This document shows, one piece after another, positions 1-10,278 of a stretch of 64,000 nucleotides of DNA. Position 1 is the first letter of the stretch; each line of letters starts with the position of its first letter. The notes beneath the pieces were generated by a model that saw only the letters and a program-made list of their open reading frames with translations, had not been told where the DNA came from and ran no database searches. A program made the translations under genes and the position numbers. This DNA comes from Ypsolopha sequella (Eukaryota; Arthropoda; Insecta; Lepidoptera; Ypsolophidae): NCBI GenBank assembly GCA_934047225.1, contig OW204012.1, positions 2,976,001 through 3,040,000 of the forward strand. Reading direction: 5' to 3'.

Positions 1-908
1 CATGCTTATTACCACGGTGTAAGGTATTTTGTTTCTGATTACTAGAAACTTTGCCAGCACAGTACGCAGTTTACCACAAATGGCCTCAACATGATGGCTC
101 CAGTTAAACCTATCGTCGATGATAAGACCAAGGTATTTTGTATGTTTTACTTGGGCTAGAGAGCTACATGCACATGGTACCATGGGTCTAAGGCAGTGGC
201 GTGCACAGAACTTTTTGCTAGAAAAGCAAACAATTAATTGGTCAAGAACAACAATAAAAAAAATAAAAAAAAATAAAATATCACTTTGAAAAAAAAAAGT
301 TTGTATAGGAAATTTTCACTCTAGGGTAGACATTGTCTACCCTGGCGTCATACAATTTTTTTTTTTCAAAGTGATATTTAAATTTTTTCATATTTTTTTT
401 GTTTGCTTTTCCAGCAAAAAGTTCTGTGCACGCCACTGGTCTAAGGTTATGTAGACAATTATGACTGTGAGCTATTATTTTGATCTCCTGGTCTGTTTTA
501 TTGTGGCTAGAATGAATATGCATTATGTTTGTCTCTTCTGAATTTAAGACCAGACCCGCATCATGAGACCATTTGCTAAGCAAGGTAAAGTCCGATTGTA
601 AATTTAACAAGGCCCTGGAAACGTTACGGTCTGCGGAAATAAGGCACGTATCGTCAGCAAATTGGTAAAGTGAGCAGTTCCTGATGAGATTGCTAACGTC
701 ATTGACATAAGTCAAATAATGCAATGGGCCGAGCACAGAACCCTGAGCAGTTCCCATGGTTGAATATACTTTGCTGCTGGCTGACTGGCCTATTTGAACA
801 TGGTACTGACGGTTTCTTAGATAATCTTTACACCACGCTAACAATGGTCCTCTAATACCAGACTCGTCCAACTTATTGACAAGCCTATCGTGTCTGAGAG
901 TGTCAGAT
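1..908 (-). pseudogene. LINE reverse-transcriptase fragment, split by a MITE
   Basis: Minus-strand translation shows non-LTR RT motifs: GTAQGSVLGPLHYL, then LYQFADDTCLIS (the xADD catalytic box), then HIHSSHN. After an interruption at 194-438 the reading resumes with KYLGLIIDDRFNW and ICGKLRTVLAKF. The 5' end stops abruptly near 908, where DTLRHDRLVNKLDE gives way to AT-rich DNA. The order and wording of motifs match the full-length LINE at 43.5-46.5 kb in this window (GTAQGSILGP, VYQFADDTCLIT, TYLGLNIDNKFNW), so this is a 5'-truncated, diverged relative of it. The left end lies outside the window. It is not expected to make protein. Confidence 0.88.
194..438. mobile_element. hAT-type foldback MITE, copy 1
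   Basis: The 245-bp element begins CAGTGGCGTGCACAG and ends with the inverse CTGTGCACGCCACTG, and is largely self-complementary. It is flanked by a perfect 8-bp direct repeat GTCTAAGG (186-193 and 439-446). An 8-bp target duplication with CAGTG termini is typical of the hAT superfamily. It has no coding capacity and sits inside the LINE RT fragment, so it is the younger insertion. A second copy is at 2726-2984. Confidence 0.92.
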
Positions 909-1502
909 TAATTTAATTAATTCAATTAAAGGGCTGCACAATGCTAAAATTCAGTCCTGGTTTAACGCTTTTGTTTTTAACTGTCCATCCTGCTCTAATC
1001 AGATAACGCGCACGCAAAACTTCAATTATTTTGAAACCGCGTCTAAATCAGGACATTCACTATAATTTCTTTATACCTATATAATAAAGATGTTTTTTTC
1101 TAGTAAGTGTATGCGCGTGTCAATCGGTTTTGAAATATGGAATTTGAAATCGCTTTTTTCGTGAAATTCATGCTTTTTTAAAAGTATTATAATTAAAGGA
1201 AGATTGAGAGTATGTTTATTTATAAAGAGTAATTAATTATTATCTTGATTAAAAAAATTTTTAGCATTTACATTGACGGAACTTAATCTAATGCAAAACT
1301 GATGTTTAGCGCTGTGGAGCCCCTTAAACATTTTTAATGACAAAGCCGTCATATTGCAATTTTAAAACCATTGGCTTTCGAAGGGCGTGCTCAAATCAAC
1401 CTCTCATTACTATAGCTGTAAAAGCGCTTACAATGCTCCAAATCATTACCATTACCTAGCTAAAGGTTTTCAAAACAGCCGTTGGAATAAATGTTCTCTT
1501 AC
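909..1502. other. AT-rich non-coding stretch
   Basis: This lies between the LINE fragment and a gene A exon. I see no supported gene or clear repeat border. If gene A continues past the left edge, this is its intron. Confidence 0.5.
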
Positions 1503-1581
1503 CTGACACCAGTTTTGCCGGAGCTCCAATATTCGGATCACCAAACGCTGTAACTTCAATCGCAATGTAGTTTGGATCGTT
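1503..1581 (-). CDS. Gene A exon 4 (79-nt cassette exon)
   Basis: On the minus strand a polypyrimidine tract ending TTTTTTCAG precedes an open 79-nt exon, followed by the donor GTAAGAG. It encodes NDPNYIAIEVTAFGDP followed by NIGAPAKLVS, and leaves one base (phase 1). Its start in phase 0 fits the phase-0 end of the exon at 3546-3691. Length, phases and sequence match the exon at 30312-30390 (NKPDCIELEVTLFREP), so the two are paralogous. The function of this peptide is unknown; I recognise no domain. The following exon must lie left of the window. The call rests on splice consensus and paralogy, not on transcripts. Confidence 0.78.
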
Positions 1582-1651
1582 CTGAAAAAATAACACTTCT
1601 TTCATACACAGAGTGATTGGTAATTGGTAAAACGATTACATATTATCCAGC

Positions 1652-1722
1652 TGCCTTTGTGGTCAAATGGTAGAACGCTCGCTTACTAACCTAGAGGTCG
1701 TGGGTTCAATCCCTGCTGTGCA
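1652..1722 (+). repeat. tRNA-derived SINE head
   Basis: Pol III-like boxes are present: an A-box-like TGGTCAAATGG near 1670 and a B box GGTTCAATCCC at 1703-1713, with tRNA-like spacing. The anticodon and acceptor stems do not pair well, so this looks like a SINE-type relic rather than a working tRNA gene. Confidence 0.55.
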
Positions 1723-1781
1723 CATTAATTTGTGTACGGTCTGCATGCTTCATATCTGACACCCTCCCAGGAATTCATTTC

Positions 1782-2014
1782 TGTACTGTGAAATTTCCGA
1801 GCATGTACTGTGAAATTTCCGAGCATGTACTGTGAAATTTCCGAGCATGTACTGTCAAATTTCCGAGCATGTACTGTCAAATTTCCGAGCATGTACTGTC
1901 AAATTTCCGAGAATGTACTGTGAAATTTCTGAGCATGTACTGTGAAATTTCCGGGCATGTACTGTGAAATTTCCGGGCATGTACTGTGAAATTTCCGAGC
2001 ATGTATTGTGAAAT
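1782..2014. repeat. 22-bp tandem repeat, about 10.6 copies
   Basis: The unit CATGTACTGTGAAATTTCCG(AG) repeats head to tail with few substitutions (TGTCAAA and CCGGG variants). It is adjacent to the SINE head, inside the presumed intron between gene A exons 3 and 4. Variants are grouped: three neighbouring units carry the TGTCAAA form, which suggests local unit duplication. Confidence 0.95.
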
Positions 2015-2717
2015 GCAAATCAAAGTCCACACTCATACACCCACGCATTATATCTCATTATACCTTTAGCAGACCCATACCTCTGTTTTTATAAGTGATT
2101 AATTATTAGCCTTTCACCCACAGCTCCACCCAACTAAATTGCATTTTCGCACTGTTTTCGGCTTGGCCGTTATTTTATTAACAATATTTAAAGCACATGC
2201 TTTAACCAGGGTCCCTACGATGATAATAAAGAAAATCGCATCCCAATCCGTTGAGTGGTTCTAGAGTTAAAACGGAACAAACATACAGACAGACAAAAAT
2301 ACATAAATACCAACAACCGTAACTAAAGTAATATCTTAACAACAAACTCCTAAAATACGTAAATTTAACGGTTTTTTTACCAAAAGTGTAGCTGAATGTG
2401 CTCTTATTGTTTTAGATAAAAATCAAAAAATGATTAGATGTCATACATCGAAAATATTATCTAGATTAATAATAACCAAAAAAGAATGTTTGAATACGTC
2501 CACAGTCTTGCCGAAAGGTCGTTTCTCCTGAAACAAGTTTTCAATTGTTGTCCCGCGACGAAATCGGCACGATTGTATTGTCCTCGCAAGTTTCATGGAG
2601 CGTGCACCTTATTGCGAACATTAGGCCACGCTCGCAACTGAGTTGGTCGCGTCATGACGACCATCCTTAATATTCATTATGTCTGTGAAAAATTAATTGC
2701 AAACGCAAAACGCTTCT
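2015..2717. other. Intronic non-coding stretch with dispersed-repeat remnant
   Basis: No gene is seen. At about 2250-2310 there is a run ending GAACAAACATACAGACAGAC, a motif familiar to me from lepidopteran dispersed repeats. The rest is AT-rich. Confidence 0.4.
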
Positions 2718-2725
2718 AGCAGCTG

Positions 2726-2984
2726 CAGTGGCGTGCACAGAACTTTTTGCTGGAAAAGCAAGCAATTAGTCAAGAATAACAATAAAAAAAAAATATGAAA
2801 AAATTTCAATATCACATTGAAAAAAAAACTGTATGACGCCAGGGTAGACCAGGGTACCCTAGAGTCAAAATTTCCAATACAAACATTTTTTTTAAAGTGA
2901 TATTTAATTTTTTTCATATTTTTTTTATTGTTATTTATGACCAATTGCTTGCTTTTCCAGCAAAAAGTTCTGTGCACGCCACTG
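2726..2984. mobile_element. hAT-type foldback MITE, copy 2
   Basis: This 259-bp copy of the 194-438 element has the same CAGTGGCGTGCACAG termini in inverted orientation and is flanked by a perfect 8-bp duplication AGCAGCTG (2718-2725 and 2985-2992). It is self-complementary over most of its length. Open frames across it are by-products of the hairpin. Confidence 0.93.
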
Positions 2985-3307
2985 AGCAGCTGCTAGCAGA
3001 AGTGGCACTTGACCGGGGAAACGTCAAAGCAGGGGTAAGGTTGTAATAGTTTAAACTCTTCGGGGAGGGTTTGAACCCTCAAAACCCACCCTGGCTACGC
3101 TCATTGGGCTGCAAAGTTTCGTTTCTGAATTTTATCTGGACAAACTGACAAATCATACTTACTTTTATTATATAAATATGATAATGAGTGCTTTAGAAAC
3201 TAGAAAAATCAATTAGAAACAAATTTCTAGTAAACAAATATTTGAAAAAAATTCTCGGGCCAGGATTCTAACCTGTGACCTCTTTCTAATATTATTTAGA
3301 GTTAAAA

Positions 3308-3475
3308 AAGCCGATTCCAAAGGCTTTAATTTTAGTTTTAGTGCTGTCAAAACTAAATTTCTTTCATTGCAAAATAGTCCTTAAGAGTTAAGGACAGCAT
3401 CTAAATTACTTTGGAATAATTTTATGTTTGACAGCACTAAAACTAAAATTAAAGCCTTCAGAATCGACTACAATA
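3308..3475. mobile_element. Foldback MITE, AGTGCTGTCAAA family, copy 1
   Basis: Inverted arms read GGCTTTAATTTTAGTTTTAG then TGCTGTCAAA on the left, and the complement on the right (TTTGACAGCACTAAAACTAA). The spacer contains TCCTTAAGAGTTAAGGAC, itself palindromic. A second copy is at 22083-22252. Confidence 0.85.
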
Positions 3476-3545
3476 ATAGAGTATAATCTTTATAAATAGA
3501 CAGTTTGATGCAATAATCCTCAAGGCGCAGATCTCAATAACTTAC

Positions 3546-3691
3546 AGAGTTGTCGTCAGCAGGCTCTTGTTTGACACACAGCGGGTCGAACTCCACCGCT
3601 AGTTCTTGCTGCTCTGTCCCTGTTACCGGATATATTTCAGGTTCCGAGTCCTCGCTCGAAGTGTCTGAGTCTTCTGATTTCTGATTCGTGA
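3546..3691 (-). CDS. Gene A exon 3 (acidic, FDPLCVKQE motif)
   Basis: The minus-strand acceptor TATTTTCAG and donor GTAAGTTAT bound a 146-nt fully open exon. It enters in phase 1 and leaves in phase 0. The peptide is acidic and serine rich (SEDSDTSSEDSEPEIYP) and ends EFDPLCVKQEPADDNS. VKQE fits the Psi-K-x-E SUMO-acceptor consensus, and FDPL.VKQE is the same motif that is tandemly amplified in gene B (32226-32711). Acidic peptides with KQEP are common in the linker regions of insect zinc-finger transcription factors, so a nuclear regulatory role is a reasonable guess, but no DNA-binding domain of gene A lies in the window. Confidence 0.8.
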
Positions 3692-3727
3692 CTGAAAATA
3701 ATAGTATTTTCTATTATCTTGTCAATT

Positions 3728-3950
3728 AAACACATTCTTGGTAACTGTTCCACTTTTATATGTATATTACACTAGCGACCGGTTTCGTTATAATAACATC
3801 GTCAGGCTATTGGATACGAATCATGAGATTCGTTAGGCATGAGATTCGTTCTCATGATTCGTATCCAATAGCCTGACGATGTTATTATAACGAAACCGGT
3901 CGCTAGTGTAATATACATATAAAAGTGGAACAGTTACCAAGAATGTGTTT
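3728..3950. repeat. Perfect 101-bp-arm palindrome (foldback element)
   Basis: The left arm 3728-3828 and right arm 3850-3950 are exactly complementary by eye over 101 bp, with a 21-bp loop. Arms contain ACCGGTTTCG and GCCTGACGATG. The element lies 36 bp upstream (in transcription sense) of a gene A exon acceptor. It resembles in plan the 24497-24734 element, which also carries CGAAACCGG. Perfect arms imply a recent origin or ongoing gene conversion. Confidence 0.95.
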
Positions 3951-4786
3951 TATTTACAAGATGTTTCAAATGTTCCATCAAGAACCAACAACGACAAGTA
4001 TCAATTTCTTATTTTCAATTAGACTAAATAAATCTATACTAAATAGTCTGCAAAACACACCTGCACTCACACAAGGCAAAGCTTAAATTACCTAAATTTA
4101 AAACCTGTTTATTTTTATTTAAGTATTTTTATTTTCTTAAATTAGACTTTTTTTTGTATATTCTTGCTTTAGTTATAATTGAATTGTAAACAATGGTTCA
4201 TAATTGTATCCTTGTTGGGTCGAGCCTAGCTCCCACAAAACAATGCAAATTACGGTGGGAGATAGTGCACCGTTAATTTCTAAGAATAAATTTAATTTTT
4301 ATCTTTATTTTGTGCAACTGTGACGTAATGTGAGACATTCAGACACTAGTGGACGAAGTGTTTTAATGATCTTATTGTAGTATGCAAGTAGATAAAATAA
4401 TTTGTTATTAGAGTTATGGATTTTTTTAACTGGGGGCAGTAGGTAAATGTTGTCAGTTACAAAGATTTTAAAAGTAAAGATAAGCCCTTACCGTACTATG
4501 ACAGCACAAAAATTTTTCACCTTCAAATGGGTGACGCTCACCCGTTTGGAATCAGTGCTCATCTGAACACAGTGATAGTTGGACGCCTTAAGTGCACTTA
4601 AAGACCTTAAAGTTATTCATTTTAACAACTTTATTAGTCTGATCAGTTTGCTGACCGTAGATGGACAGATTGCGCACTCATAAGTGTGCGCGCGTCGGCA
4701 TTATGTTAACGCAAACATTCAAAAACAATGCAATGGATTTTAGGTGCCAGGGCTCAGCTAAACTTTTGAAATCTTTGGTCAGTTAC
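3951..4786. other. Gene A intron, no feature recognised
   Basis: AT-rich sequence between the palindrome and gene A exon 2. No open reading frame, splice pair or repeat border that I can support. Confidence 0.45.
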
Positions 4787-4868
4787 CTGTGGACGAGGTA
4801 GCAGTTGGTGTTATATCCTGCTGCTTACTAACTACAGTCTCTCCGACATCCAGGTGATCTAATGTGTT
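4787..4868 (-). CDS. Gene A exon 2
   Basis: This 82-nt exon on the minus strand lies between acceptor TTGTGTTTCAG and donor GTAACTG. It starts in phase 0 and ends in phase 1. It encodes NTLDHLDVGETVVSKQQ then DITPTATSST. Its phase-1 end joins in frame to the exon at 3546-3691, making a valine across the junction, and its phase-0 start fits the phase-0 end of the start-codon exon at 14958-15029. The ending TSST-G resembles the TSS-G ending of the gene B cassette exon. No domain is recognised. Confidence 0.75.
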
Positions 4869-5118
4869 CTGAAACACAACATAATCGTTTACAATCAACA
4901 ACTTAAGGGTACTTTGGTGACAGCGAGAACTGTGCATTGTTACAAATGTTTTTCATTTAGGTTATTTCAAAATTCAAAAAGTTTATTTTGCAAAGTAGGT
5001 ATATATAATACACGTTTCACAAGTCAACATTTTAATCTTATAAAAATATATGTAATAAAATAATAAATGTACATGAACTACTTAGATTAAATGTTTATTT
5101 AATTTATGTAGCAATATA

Positions 5119-6122
5119 CAGGATGGAAAAAATGTAAGGGCCCTGGAGGGGAACTACCTTAAATCCTTTAGTTAGCTCATTTTACTGAAAGGAAACATTC
5201 CTTTATTTTTTAAAAGAAACAAAACTGCATTCAAAGATATTCTGAAATTTGCTTGTCTCACCCGGGAATCGAACCAACTAAAAATATAAAAAAAAAACCT
5301 CGCTATTTTATCATACGAATCGGTAGAATTATTGTTCAGAATAAAATTTGTCTAATAAACATTTGGTCTTACACTCATCTGTTGTACGAGATACTCATGA
5401 AATTAAATATTTATTACAAGTTCTTTGTTAACAATACCTAGTACTGTTCACTTGTAACAAGTAAAAGACACGTTATAATTTTCTTATCTCTCTTACATCC
5501 AAAGACATCGTATGAAGTATCTTAAGTACCTTGTTGAATACTTTAATAAGAAAATCGTTAAATGGTAATAATAAATGTATGCAGAGCACAATTACTTCTT
5601 GCACTAGGCGTACTGACGAAAAGTTTAAAAAAGTAACGTATTTTTTTTTGCAACGCGGAGCAACAAATTTGAAGTTCGTTTTTAAAATCGATAAAAGTAT
5701 TCGTTCGAAATTCAAATTTTGTTTTGTTTTGCTTTCATTCCGTGCTGTCATTGTGGCGTATAATGGCGTATAATTATTACTTTACAAGTGAACAGTACTA
5801 GGTTTTGTTAATAAAGAACTTGTAATAAATATTCAATTTCATGGGTATCTCGTGTACAACAGATGAGTGTAAGACTTTAGTTTAGTAGACAAATTTTATC
5901 CTGAACAATAATCCTACCGATTCATATAATAAAATAGCGAGGGTTTATTTTTTAAATTTTTAGTTGGTTAAGTACCCGGTTGAGACAAGCAAATTTTAGA
6001 AGATCTTTGAATGCAGTTTTGTTTCTTTTAAAAAATAAAGGAATGTTTCCTTTCAGTAAAATGAGCTAACTAAAGGATTTAAGGTGGTTCCCCTCCAGGG
6101 CCCTTTCATTTTTTCCACCCTG
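5119..6122. mobile_element. DNA element with about 340-bp terminal inverted repeats
   Basis: Left arm 5119-5457 and right arm 5782-6122 are inverted copies. The outer ends read CAGG(A/G)TGGAAAAAATG, then GGGCCCTGGAGGGGAAC. TATA stands on both sides (5115-5118 and 6123-6126), a possible 4-bp target duplication. The 324-bp centre has no convincing gene; open frames on both strands there are overlapping shadows. The left flank 4985-5118 is itself similar to 12374-12465, so the element appears to have inserted into an older repeat at GCAATATA. A partial copy of one arm is at 40793-40960. Confidence 0.88.
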
Positions 6123-6151
6123 TATATACGATTGAAATTATAGGTAAAATA

Positions 6152-6275
6152 TTATAATACAAGGTGAAATCCAATCAACCGCCCGAACCCATACCGGAGA
6201 CCCGGCCAGGGACCAGGAACAAGGTTCAATGATCACCAACCGAGCCCCCGGCACGAATCCAGGCAGCCGACCAAA
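6152..6275. repeat. Dispersed repeat, ACAAGGTGAAATCC family
   Basis: Begins ATACAAGGTGAAATCCAATC and continues ACCCATACCGGAGACCCGG, then AGGGACCAGGAACAA. Diverged copies with the same order of words occur near 13036, 30650 and 34396. Family identity is unknown to me. Confidence 0.65.
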
Positions 6276-7440
6276 TCCCATCCTATAGACCACATACGAG
6301 TAGTAATAGGTTACATAATATATATCGGCGCAACAGCAACGGTCATCGTTTATAAAAGGAGATTATTAATTAAATAACTTTGTTTAATAATGTGATCAGA
6401 TTAAAACTAGTTCATAAGCCATTAATTAATTAAACTATGATTATTACAATGTAAAATTAACGTAAATTCACATACATTCAATACTTGACTTAAAATTGTA
6501 AACACGTGCTCGCACACTATAAATACGGCCGCACAGCCCACGCTCGGGCCCCTTTCCCCCTTTCCCCAGAGGACACCCCCTTTCCCCAGAGTACACCCCC
6601 TTTCCCCAGAGGGGGTCGCATCCGATAAAGGTTTTAAGACCTTTAAGGCTCCAGTCCCCTAAAAATCAGTATTCTTGCAGAATTATCAGAAAAGAAAGAT
6701 TTTATTTTAGTTAGTAAGAAAGCAATAAATAAAATACATTTTACGTTAATTTATAGTGTGGAATTTGAAGATTACAAAACTTATTTTTTCATATACTTTA
6801 ATGCTACTTTTAATAGGTTTTTTAGGCTTTAAACATACCTTTATTTATGTTCTACGCGTTGAGAGTATCATTCATGCACACGTCACGTAAAAATTATGAC
6901 AAAAACAAGAAATTTATTCAGGTAACATTTATTCCCATATCTTCAACAATAATCTTACCTGGTTACTTTTTTGGATAATACTTTAGTTTTCTTATTTCGA
7001 GTGCTTTAAGTAGTTGTGATTTTATGAACCACTGATAAAATATTTTTTTTCTACTAGAAAACTATCGTTTAGCGTAGTCAAATTTAAAACACGTAGAATA
7101 GAACTATTAATAAGTGAAATAACAAAAAACTGTATTTAAAAAATTATTTTAAGAACATTTATCAAATCGAAACTTATCGAGAGTTTAAAAAACAAAACGC
7201 GTCGATATTTCCCTCAGTTTCGCTGAGACATCGCAGCGTTCAGACGTGTGTTGTGTAGCTCGACGTCATTTTACCTCCCGCTCGCACGGTTGCTCCCTTT
7301 CCCTCGCGTAGATTCTTATGGAGAGGCGAACTGTATCATGAAAGTTGCTCTACTTGAATATTGCACTTATCATTTAATAAGTAAACAACTATGGATAAAA
7401 TATTTTTTGAATATTTTAAGAAATCCCTGTTTCGATAAAA
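6276..7440. other. AT-rich stretch with a short C-rich triplication at 6549-6616
   Basis: CCCCCTTTCCCCAGAG is present three times at 6549-6616 (variants GGACA, GTACA). The remainder has no gene that I can support. A splice-donor-like GGTAAGATT on the minus strand at 6956 has no open exon behind it. Confidence 0.5.
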
Positions 7441-7800
7441 TAAAGTCTAATCTACGTCCGTCCGTATTTCACAGCATCATAACTTTAGCACCGTAAAGAT
7501 AAAGACATGAAATTTGGCACAAAAATAGCATTAATTTGCCTACATATTACATTGTAAAAAAAATATGAAAAATTTGAAATTGTTTAAAATATTTTCAAAA
7601 CAAAAGTGAGAAAAATAAAAAATATCCTAAAAATACAATATGGGTATTAAACTGTAGACACTAAAAAGGTGATTGTAAAAATATATACTTTTACTATATT
7701 TACTGGCACTGGTTTTGTGAAATCTTTAAAAAACTACAATAATGTGTATGTCCGAAACTAGTAGACCGAAAAATATGAAAAAAATGTCCATTATAGATCA
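7440..7800. repeat. Lepidopteran dispersed repeat, left part
   Basis: The text TACAATATGGGTATTAAACTG at about 7636, and CGAAACTAGTAGACCG then AAAAATATG at about 7753, recurs after the LINE fragment at about 8585 and 8718 (AATACGGGTATCACATTG, AAACTGGTGGACCG). The LINE 3' end therefore sits inside, or between duplicated copies of, this repeat, which ends near 8890 with CGCACTTGGCCGG. Confidence 0.6.
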
Positions 7801-7814
7801 TAAGTGACCAATAA

Positions 7815-8515
7815 ATGTGGGGAGGTAGTGTAGACATACAAAAAATTTTCGTGCTACAGAAAAGATGCGTCCGTATTTTAAATGGAGTGAAATCTAACAG
7901 AGTATCTTGTCGGGATTTATTTGTCAAACTGAAAATCCATACAGTTACAGCGCTCTTTATAATTGAACTTTGCAAATTAGTACAGCGTTTTCCAGAGAAG
8001 TTTCCGATTAGCTCGGAGCGGAAGTGCAGTAGACTAAAAGAACGTTTTAAGTATGACATCCAAAAAAAGTCATGTAGAACCACGTCTTACAGTAGAAACA
8101 CTAGTCAAATGGCAATTTGCATTTATAATAAGTTACCTTTTCACATTAAACGTCTTTCGGGTGATCGGTTTCTAAAGTCTTTAAAACAATATTTGTTGCT
8201 TATGTGTCCATATTCTCTAAATGAGTTCTATCATAATTGTGAATAAGTTATTATTATCTTTTAATTATGATTTATTGGGTTTTTTATGTTTTATCGACAT
8301 CTTTTAATTATTAAAAAAAATCTTTTGTTTTTCGTTTTTAATGTGTAGGATTAGAATTATGTATATTTTAATTAAGTTTATAATAATAATTGCTATTATT
8401 ATAATATTGCTATGCCGCTATTGGTAAAATTACACTTGTACTGTCTATTTTTAGAAACACCAATGAAACTGTAATTTATCGCAATAAATAAATTGAATTG
8501 AATTGAAATTGAATA
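7815..8515 (+). pseudogene. LINE 3' end (RT C-terminal region plus 3' UTR)
   Basis: The open frame 7815-8246 reads WGGSVDIQKIFVLQKRCVRI, then FIIELCKLVQ, then CIYNKLPFHIKRLSG. This is the C-terminal region that follows the polymerase in Jockey/CR1-type LINEs (WG...QKRxVRII, later YNKLP). About 270 bp of AT-rich 3' UTR follow, ending AATAAATTGAATTGAATTGA, a short tandem tail typical of such elements. The RT domain itself is missing, so the copy is 5'-truncated and dead. A cousin lies at 50975-51205. Confidence 0.85.
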
Positions 8516-8890
8516 ACCGGGAAAACTAAAGTGATTTAAAAATATAAAAAAAAGTTAAATAAATAAAAAAAAATGTATAAGAATACAATACGGGTATCAC
8601 ATTGTAGGTATTAAAAAGCTTATTGTAATAATATATAGTTTGGCTATATTTATTTGCATCTATTTCGAGAAATCCTTGAAATTCTATAAAAAAATGTATG
8701 TCCCCCCCCTCTTATCTCCAAAACTGGTGGACCGAAAAATATGAAAAAAATCATGGTAATATGAGTTTACGAAAGAATTACAGTAAAAATAAAGCGGTTG
8801 AGAAATTCACGAAAAAAATGATAAAACTAAATTTATCATCCACAATACGGAACTGACTAGAGTCTGACTCGCACTTGGCCGGTTTTTTTT
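8516..8890. repeat. Lepidopteran dispersed repeat, right part
   Basis: Continuation of the repeat seen at 7440-7800, ending GAGTCTGACTCGCACTTGGC followed by CGG and a T-run. That ending is a well-known lepidopteran repeat terminus by memory. Confidence 0.6.
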
Positions 8891-9059
8891 CAAGATGTTT
8901 GCGGTAGGCCATTTTTTGGGCGGTTTTAATTTAGTTTTCGGAGCTTTTATTACTACCCTTAATTTTTACCATAAGTATCCAGTTATCCGGATAATACATT
9001 ATCCGTTATCCGGATAGTAAAAATCTGCGAATAATTGCATGCCCTAATTCGCTTAGATT

Positions 9060-9200
9060 AAGTTATGTTAATGTGTGTTAATTCAAAAACCCGTAAAGCC
9101 GTATTTTAGAAGTTGTGGTCTAAAAAACCCACGGGGATGGCGTGAAACACTTTTTGGAATAACTAAAGCCAAAGCTACATCCTTTTTATTACTTTACTTA
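9060..9200 (+). repeat. Dispersed repeat, GTGTGTTAATTC family, fragment
   Basis: GTGTGTTAATTCAAAAACCC then AAGCCGTATTTTAGAAG and GGTCTAAAAAACC match the longer copies at 21230-21460 (plus) and 37950-38130 (minus). Confidence 0.65.
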
Positions 9201-10009
9201 CTTTTATTTAAAGTATCTTAAAAAGCTATCGAAGTCACTAAAACCGACAGTCGAGATAACAACGTGCTAGACAATAATGCATCAAAACAAAAGAACGTAC
9301 GCAGCTGCGGTTCTTATCATTAAAACATCACATTTCTAAAACTAAATTTTTTACCTTTTTTATTGCACCTTAGTCATAATCATGGACACACAAACTGACA
9401 GACACTTAATTACCGTAAGAGTTTCTATTTTTGATATTATATTACTTAAATAACTGATTGTAATATGTGTGTGAGTATTAGGAATACATAATTTTAAATG
9501 TTTTCATTGTTACGATTTGATTATTAATTTTCTAAATTTCCAAATTTTATAAAGGTATTTTTTATGTCAGGCATTAGTTAAATGAAAATCTTGATGAATA
9601 AAGAAATTTTCGGGCACAACTACACGCTTTTTAGGGCATGCAGGTTTCCTTAGAGCGATAGGGCTCATCACGTTGAGACGTAATAATCGTCAGAGAAACG
9701 CGGGTGTACTTATAGGTACACGTATGGGTGGACTTATGACTTGCATCTCACAGTTCACACTCGGAACACCTGTTGACACCCCTTCGGTAAAAATCTGCAA
9801 ATTGTGTCTAAATACTAATCACTCTTACTGCTACCAATAAGCCATCTATTCCAGGTAGATTTACTTTTGTTTATTTTGCTTTTGCAAATTCATTTTGTTT
9901 GTTCCGATAAACAAACCAAACTTTGTAAATTACCGTTACTTGAATAATTAAAAATCTTCACATGCCAAATTTTAAGTAATTGTACACTCATTTAACGAAG
10001 TAGAGCAAC
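9201..10009. other. AT-rich stretch, nothing recognised
   Basis: No open frame, RNA gene or repeat border that I can support. Confidence 0.4.
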
Positions 10010-10278
10010 ATTCAGGTGCGGTCTCTAACATCTTAATGCAGCGGGGGGAGCGCCACTTCTAAAGCCTCAGGTAAGATGAAAGCGAAATGTTGCAAAGAGA
10101 GTCTGGGGCCTTAAGGGCCAAACCAAATAGGTGGAGTTTAGTGGGTAGGCACTCAGTGAGTCCCACATAACCAACGTAACCGGTTACGCTGGTATGCTAT
10201 GAGCATTCTCCACCTCCCTCCCAGCGTGTCGTGTCCTCCGGAGGGTGCCTTGCTTGGGCGCAAAAAAAAAAAAAAAAC
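10010..10278 (+). pseudogene. LINE 3' UTR fragment with poly(A) tail
   Basis: GC-richer text (GTGGGTAGGCACTCAGTGAG, CCACATAACC, CCTCCGGAGGGTGCC) unlike its surroundings ends in a 17-base A run at 10262-10278. The layout matches the 3' UTR and poly(A) tail of an R1/Jockey-like LINE that I remember from moths. No coding part remains. Confidence 0.6.

Noticed and set aside
1652..1722. Possible functional tRNA gene
   Set aside because: A- and B-box words are present but the anticodon and acceptor stems do not pair and no plausible anticodon loop forms. Kept only as a SINE-type relic.
5473..5773. Overlapping open frames on both strands
   Set aside because: They lie in the centre of the long-TIR element, mirror each other and carry no protein motif.
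6950..7080. Minus-strand exon with donor GGTAAGATT at 6956
   Set aside because: The only nearby acceptor gives frames that all hit stops before the donor; no phase fits gene A.
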